The notes beneath the pieces are model-generated. The model was given only the letters and a program-made list of their open reading frames with translations. It ran no database searches and was not told the DNA's origin. From Opitutia bacterium UBA4654 (GTDB lineage: Bacteria; Verrucomicrobiota; Verrucomicrobiia; Opitutales; Intestinicryptomonadaceae): DNA of 8,917 nucleotides. The stretch covers positions 406-9,322 of the forward strand of contig DHMA01000079.1 of assembly GCA_002405555.1 (NCBI GenBank), read 5' to 3'. Positions within the stretch are counted from its first letter, which is position 1. Every line of letters begins with the position of its first letter. The position numbers were made by a program, and so were the translations under genes. Positions 7,163 through 8,917 of this stretch are shown here, piece by piece.

Positions 7163-7189
7163 GTGCAACGACAATCCTTAATTTATAAT
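7161..7189 (+). promoter_or_regulatory. Weak candidate promoter ahead of oadB
   Basis: A perfect TATAAT lies at 7184-7189, with TTGTGC (7161-7166, three of six matches to TTGACA) at a 17-base spacing. The expected start site would fall near 7196, just past ATG 7193, so the promoter and that start codon do not fit together well. The motif could be chance in an AT-rich leader. Confidence 0.22.
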
Positions 7190-7192
7190 CAA

Positions 7193-8779
7193 ATGCTACA
7201 AAGTTTAATAGATTTGGCCTTCGATACGGGGTTTTTCTACGTCGATTGGCGCATGGTCGTGATGTGGCTTGTGGTTCTCGTTTTGCTGTACCTTGCGGTA
7301 TTCAAGCAGTTCGAACCGCTGTTGCTTGTCCCGATTGCGTTCGGCGCATTGCTCGCCAACCTGCCGACAGAGGGCGTGCTGAACAAGCCCGCCGAACCGC
7401 TCGTCGCTCCCGCGGCGGGAACGGTGCGTTCGGTTTTCGTACAAAAGGGAGACTCGGTTTATGTGCCGCGCGTCGTCCGCCAGACGCCCGTTAGGGTGTC
7501 GGACGTCATTAAAAGCGACGCCACGGCGAAGTCGGACGTAGACGCGTTTTTCGCGGCTCTCACAAAGGCGACCTCCGCAGAGGGACGCTCCGACGTTTTC
7601 GAAAAGGCGAAGGGAATTCCCGATTTGGTCGCGATAGTGCGCCCCGACTCCGCCAAGGCGTCCTCCGAAAAAGAGGCGTCGGAAGCGGCAATGTCGTTTA
7701 CGGTGTCCTATAAAGGCAGACTTGTCGAGATAAAGGGGAGCGACCTCTTTGTCTGGGCTTCGACGTCGGGCACGATAACGGAAGTTCCGCTCGCGGCAGG
7801 CTCGAAAGCCGTCTACGGCGAAACTATTGCCGACGTTTACAGCCCGCGCGTTGGCGGTCTGTACTACTACATTCAAAAGGGCGTTCTGCTCGAAATCTTC
7901 CCGCCCCTCATTTTCCTCGGCGTCGGCGCGTTGACGGACTTCGGCCCGCTTATCGCAAACCCGAAAATGCTTTTGCTCGGCGGCGCGGCGCAGTTCGGCG
8001 TGTTCATCACGTTTATCGGCGCAATCTGCCTGTGCGGCTTCAACGCCCGCGAGGCGGCGTCAATCGGCATTATCGGCGGCGCGGACGGCCCGACTTCGAT
8101 TTTCATCTCGAACAAACTCGCGCCCCACATTCTCGCCCCGATTGCGGTAGCGGCGTACAGCTACATGGCGCTTGTGCCGATTATCCAGCCGCCGATTATG
8201 CGCGCGCTCACGACGGAGGCCGAACGCAAAATCCGCATGAAAAGCCTGCGCAAAGTGTCGCGCTTGGAAAAGCTCGTGTTCGCGCTGGTCGTGACGATTT
8301 TCTGCATTCTGCTTGTGCCCGACGTTTCCGCGCTTATCGGCATGCTCATGCTCGGCAACTTCATTCGCGAGTGCGGCGTCTGCGAACGCCTCAGCAAGGC
8401 GGCGCAAAACGAGACAATCAACATCGTAACGGTGTTCCTCGGAACGTCGGTCGGCATAACGATGACGGGCGACAGATTCATTCGCGTGGATACCCTTTCG
8501 ATTCTCGCGCTGGGCGTTGTGGCGTTCGGCTTCTCGACGGCGGCGGGCGTTGTAATAGCAAAGTTCATGAATTTGTTCTTGAAGGAAAAAATCAATCCGC
8601 TTATCGGCTCGACGGGCGTTTCGGCGGTGCCGATGGCGGCGAGAGTCTCGCAGGTTGAGGGGCAGAAAGCCGACCCGTCGAACTTCCTTCTCATGCACGC
8701 AATGGGACCGAACGTTGCCGGCGTTATCGGTACGGCAGTTGCAGCCGGTACCTTCATGGCAGTGTTCGGAGTATTCTAA
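7193..8779 (+). CDS. oadB: Na+-translocating decarboxylase beta subunit (OadB/MmdB family) with a large insert
   Basis: This membrane subunit decarboxylates carboxybiotin and drives Na+ export. The family core is intact: KQFEPLLLVPIAFGALLANLP (residues about 38-58), FPPLIFLGVGALTDFGPL, GGADGPT with Asp298, YSYMALVPIIQPPIM, and NPLIGSTGVSAVPMAARVS with Asn468, Gly472, Ser477 and Arg484. These five correspond in motif and spacing to Asp203, Asn373, Gly377, Ser382 and Arg389 of Klebsiella OadB. At 528 residues it is longer than usual (about 370-435), because residues about 66-218 form an insert. Both ends of the insert, APAAGTVRSVFVQKGDSV and SGTITEVPLAAG, resemble halves of a biotinyl/lipoyl fold. 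With OadB topology the insert would face the cytoplasm. ATG 7193 is preferred because the in-frame GTG 7163 lies at the edge of a terminator T-run. No SD is visible. Confidence 0.94.
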   Translation: MLQSLIDLAFDTGFFYVDWRMVVMWLVVLVLLYLAVFKQFEPLLLVPIAFGALLANLPTEGVLNKPAEPLVAPAAGTVRSVFVQKGDSVYVPRVVRQTPVRVSDVIKSDATAKSDVDAFFAALTKATSAEGRSDVFEKAKGIPDLVAIVRPDSAKASSEKEASEAAMSFTVSYKGRLVEIKGSDLFVWASTSGTITEVPLAAGSKAVYGETIADVYSPRVGGLYYYIQKGVLLEIFPPLIFLGVGALTDFGPLIANPKMLLLGGAAQFGVFITFIGAICLCGFNAREAASIGIIGGADGPTSIFISNKLAPHILAPIAVAAYSYMALVPIIQPPIMRALTTEAERKIRMKSLRKVSRLEKLVFALVVTIFCILLVPDVSALIGMLMLGNFIRECGVCERLSKAAQNETINIVTVFLGTSVGITMTGDRFIRVDTLSILALGVVAFGFSTAAGVVIAKFMNLFLKEKINPLIGSTGVSAVPMAARVSQVEGQKADPSNFLLMHAMGPNVAGVIGTAVAAGTFMAVFGVF

Positions 8780-8800
8780 GTTTTGATTAAAAATAAGACA

Positions 8801-8832
8801 GGGCGGATAACGGGAGCGATCCTTATCTGCCC
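8801..8832 (+). other. Stem-loop between oadB and the oadA-like gene
   Basis: GGGCGGATAA (8801-8810) pairs with TTATCTGCCC (8823-8832) with one G-U pair. The 12-base loop can extend the stem by two or three pairs next to a bulged C. No T-run follows, and it ends 15 bases before the SD of the next gene. A role in mRNA stability or in 5' leader control is possible. Confidence 0.65.
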
Positions 8833-8847
8833 GATATCGTAAAAATA

Positions 8848-8853
8848 TGGAGG
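8848..8853 (+). promoter_or_regulatory. Strong ribosome binding site of the oadA-like gene
   Basis: TGGAGG lies 8 bases before ATG 8862. It is the best SD in the window, unlike the genes upstream. Confidence 0.8.
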
Positions 8854-8861
8854 ATAATAAA

Positions 8862-8917
8862 ATGGCAGAACAGGTTAAAAAACCGATTGGAATCATGGAA
8901 ACCGTTCTTCGTGATGC
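8862..8917 (+). CDS. oadA: OadA / transcarboxylase 5S-type carboxyltransferase, N-terminal 18 codons (3' end outside window)
   Basis: Only the first 18 codons and two more bases are present: MAEQVKKPIGIMETVLRD. The end, ETVLRD followed by a GC that starts an Ala codon, matches the first strand of the DRE-TIM carboxyltransferase barrel in OadA, transcarboxylase 5S and pyruvate carboxylase (usual form TDTVLRDAHQSL). The Asp is a metal ligand in that family. Such enzymes move a carboxyl group between oxaloacetate/pyruvate and biotin. A strong SD fixes the start. The gene follows oadB by 82 bases with a stem-loop between. Other members of the HMGL-like superfamily share a similar start, so the call leans on its place next to oadB, biotin carrier and OadG genes. 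Whether it carries its own biotinyl domain cannot be seen. Confidence 0.72.
   Translation, partial: MAEQVKKPIGIMETVLRD

Noticed and set aside
7163..7192. GTG 7163 as start of oadB
   Set aside because: It directly abuts the terminator T-run, and the extra ten polar residues are not typical; ATG 7193 places the first membrane helix at the usual distance.
8801..8832. Stem-loop after oadB as an intrinsic terminator
   Set aside because: No T-run follows, and a strong SD and a pathway-related gene come right after it.
8060..8896. 278-residue minus-strand open frame opposite oadB
   Set aside because: It is highly charged with no family resemblance and lies opposite conserved OadB motifs.

Overview
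This window reads as a chromosomal piece of an anaerobic, carbohydrate-degrading bacterium. The large GH106-type glycosidases, the sodium-pump decarboxylase genes, the moderately GC-rich codon use and the mostly weak Shine-Dalgarno (SD) sites fit a Verrucomicrobiota-like gut organism. That placement is an impression from gene content, not a phylogenetic result. All genes lie on the + strand, and no tRNA, rRNA, CRISPR array or insertion sequence is visible.

Region 1 (1-4078) is a glycan-degradation block. It holds the last 155 codons of one GH106-like alpha-L-rhamnosidase and, 13 bp later, a complete 1182-residue paralogue with a signal peptide. The two C-termini align without gaps and differ at 59 of 468 bases by my hand count, so this is a tandem duplication or a pair kept similar by gene conversion. 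A strong intrinsic terminator (4047-4074) closes the block.

Region 2 (4119-8917) starts with a likely promoter and encodes a methylmalonyl-CoA to propionyl-CoA module coupled to a sodium pump. The order is methylmalonyl-CoA epimerase (mce), the carboxyltransferase subunit of methylmalonyl-CoA decarboxylase (MmdA/PccB family), a small OadG-type membrane subunit, a biotin carboxyl carrier protein, the OadB-type Na+-translocating membrane subunit, and the start of an OadA/5S-type carboxyltransferase cut by the window edge. From known families, the epimerase converts (R)- to (S)-methylmalonyl-CoA and MmdA moves its carboxyl group to biotin on the carrier. OadB then decarboxylates carboxybiotin and exports Na+. 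The OadA-like gene suggests that oxaloacetate or pyruvate chemistry shares the same carrier and pump. No biotin carboxylase gene is visible, which fits decarboxylation or transcarboxylation rather than ATP-driven carboxylation.

Most worth a second look: OadB is about 528 residues long, with an insert of roughly 150 residues after its second membrane segment. Both ends of the insert look like halves of a biotinyl/lipoyl-type domain but lack the biotin-accepting lysine. In addition, stable stem-loops sit in several gaps of the pump operon, including a full intrinsic terminator just upstream of oadB, which could set subunit ratios.
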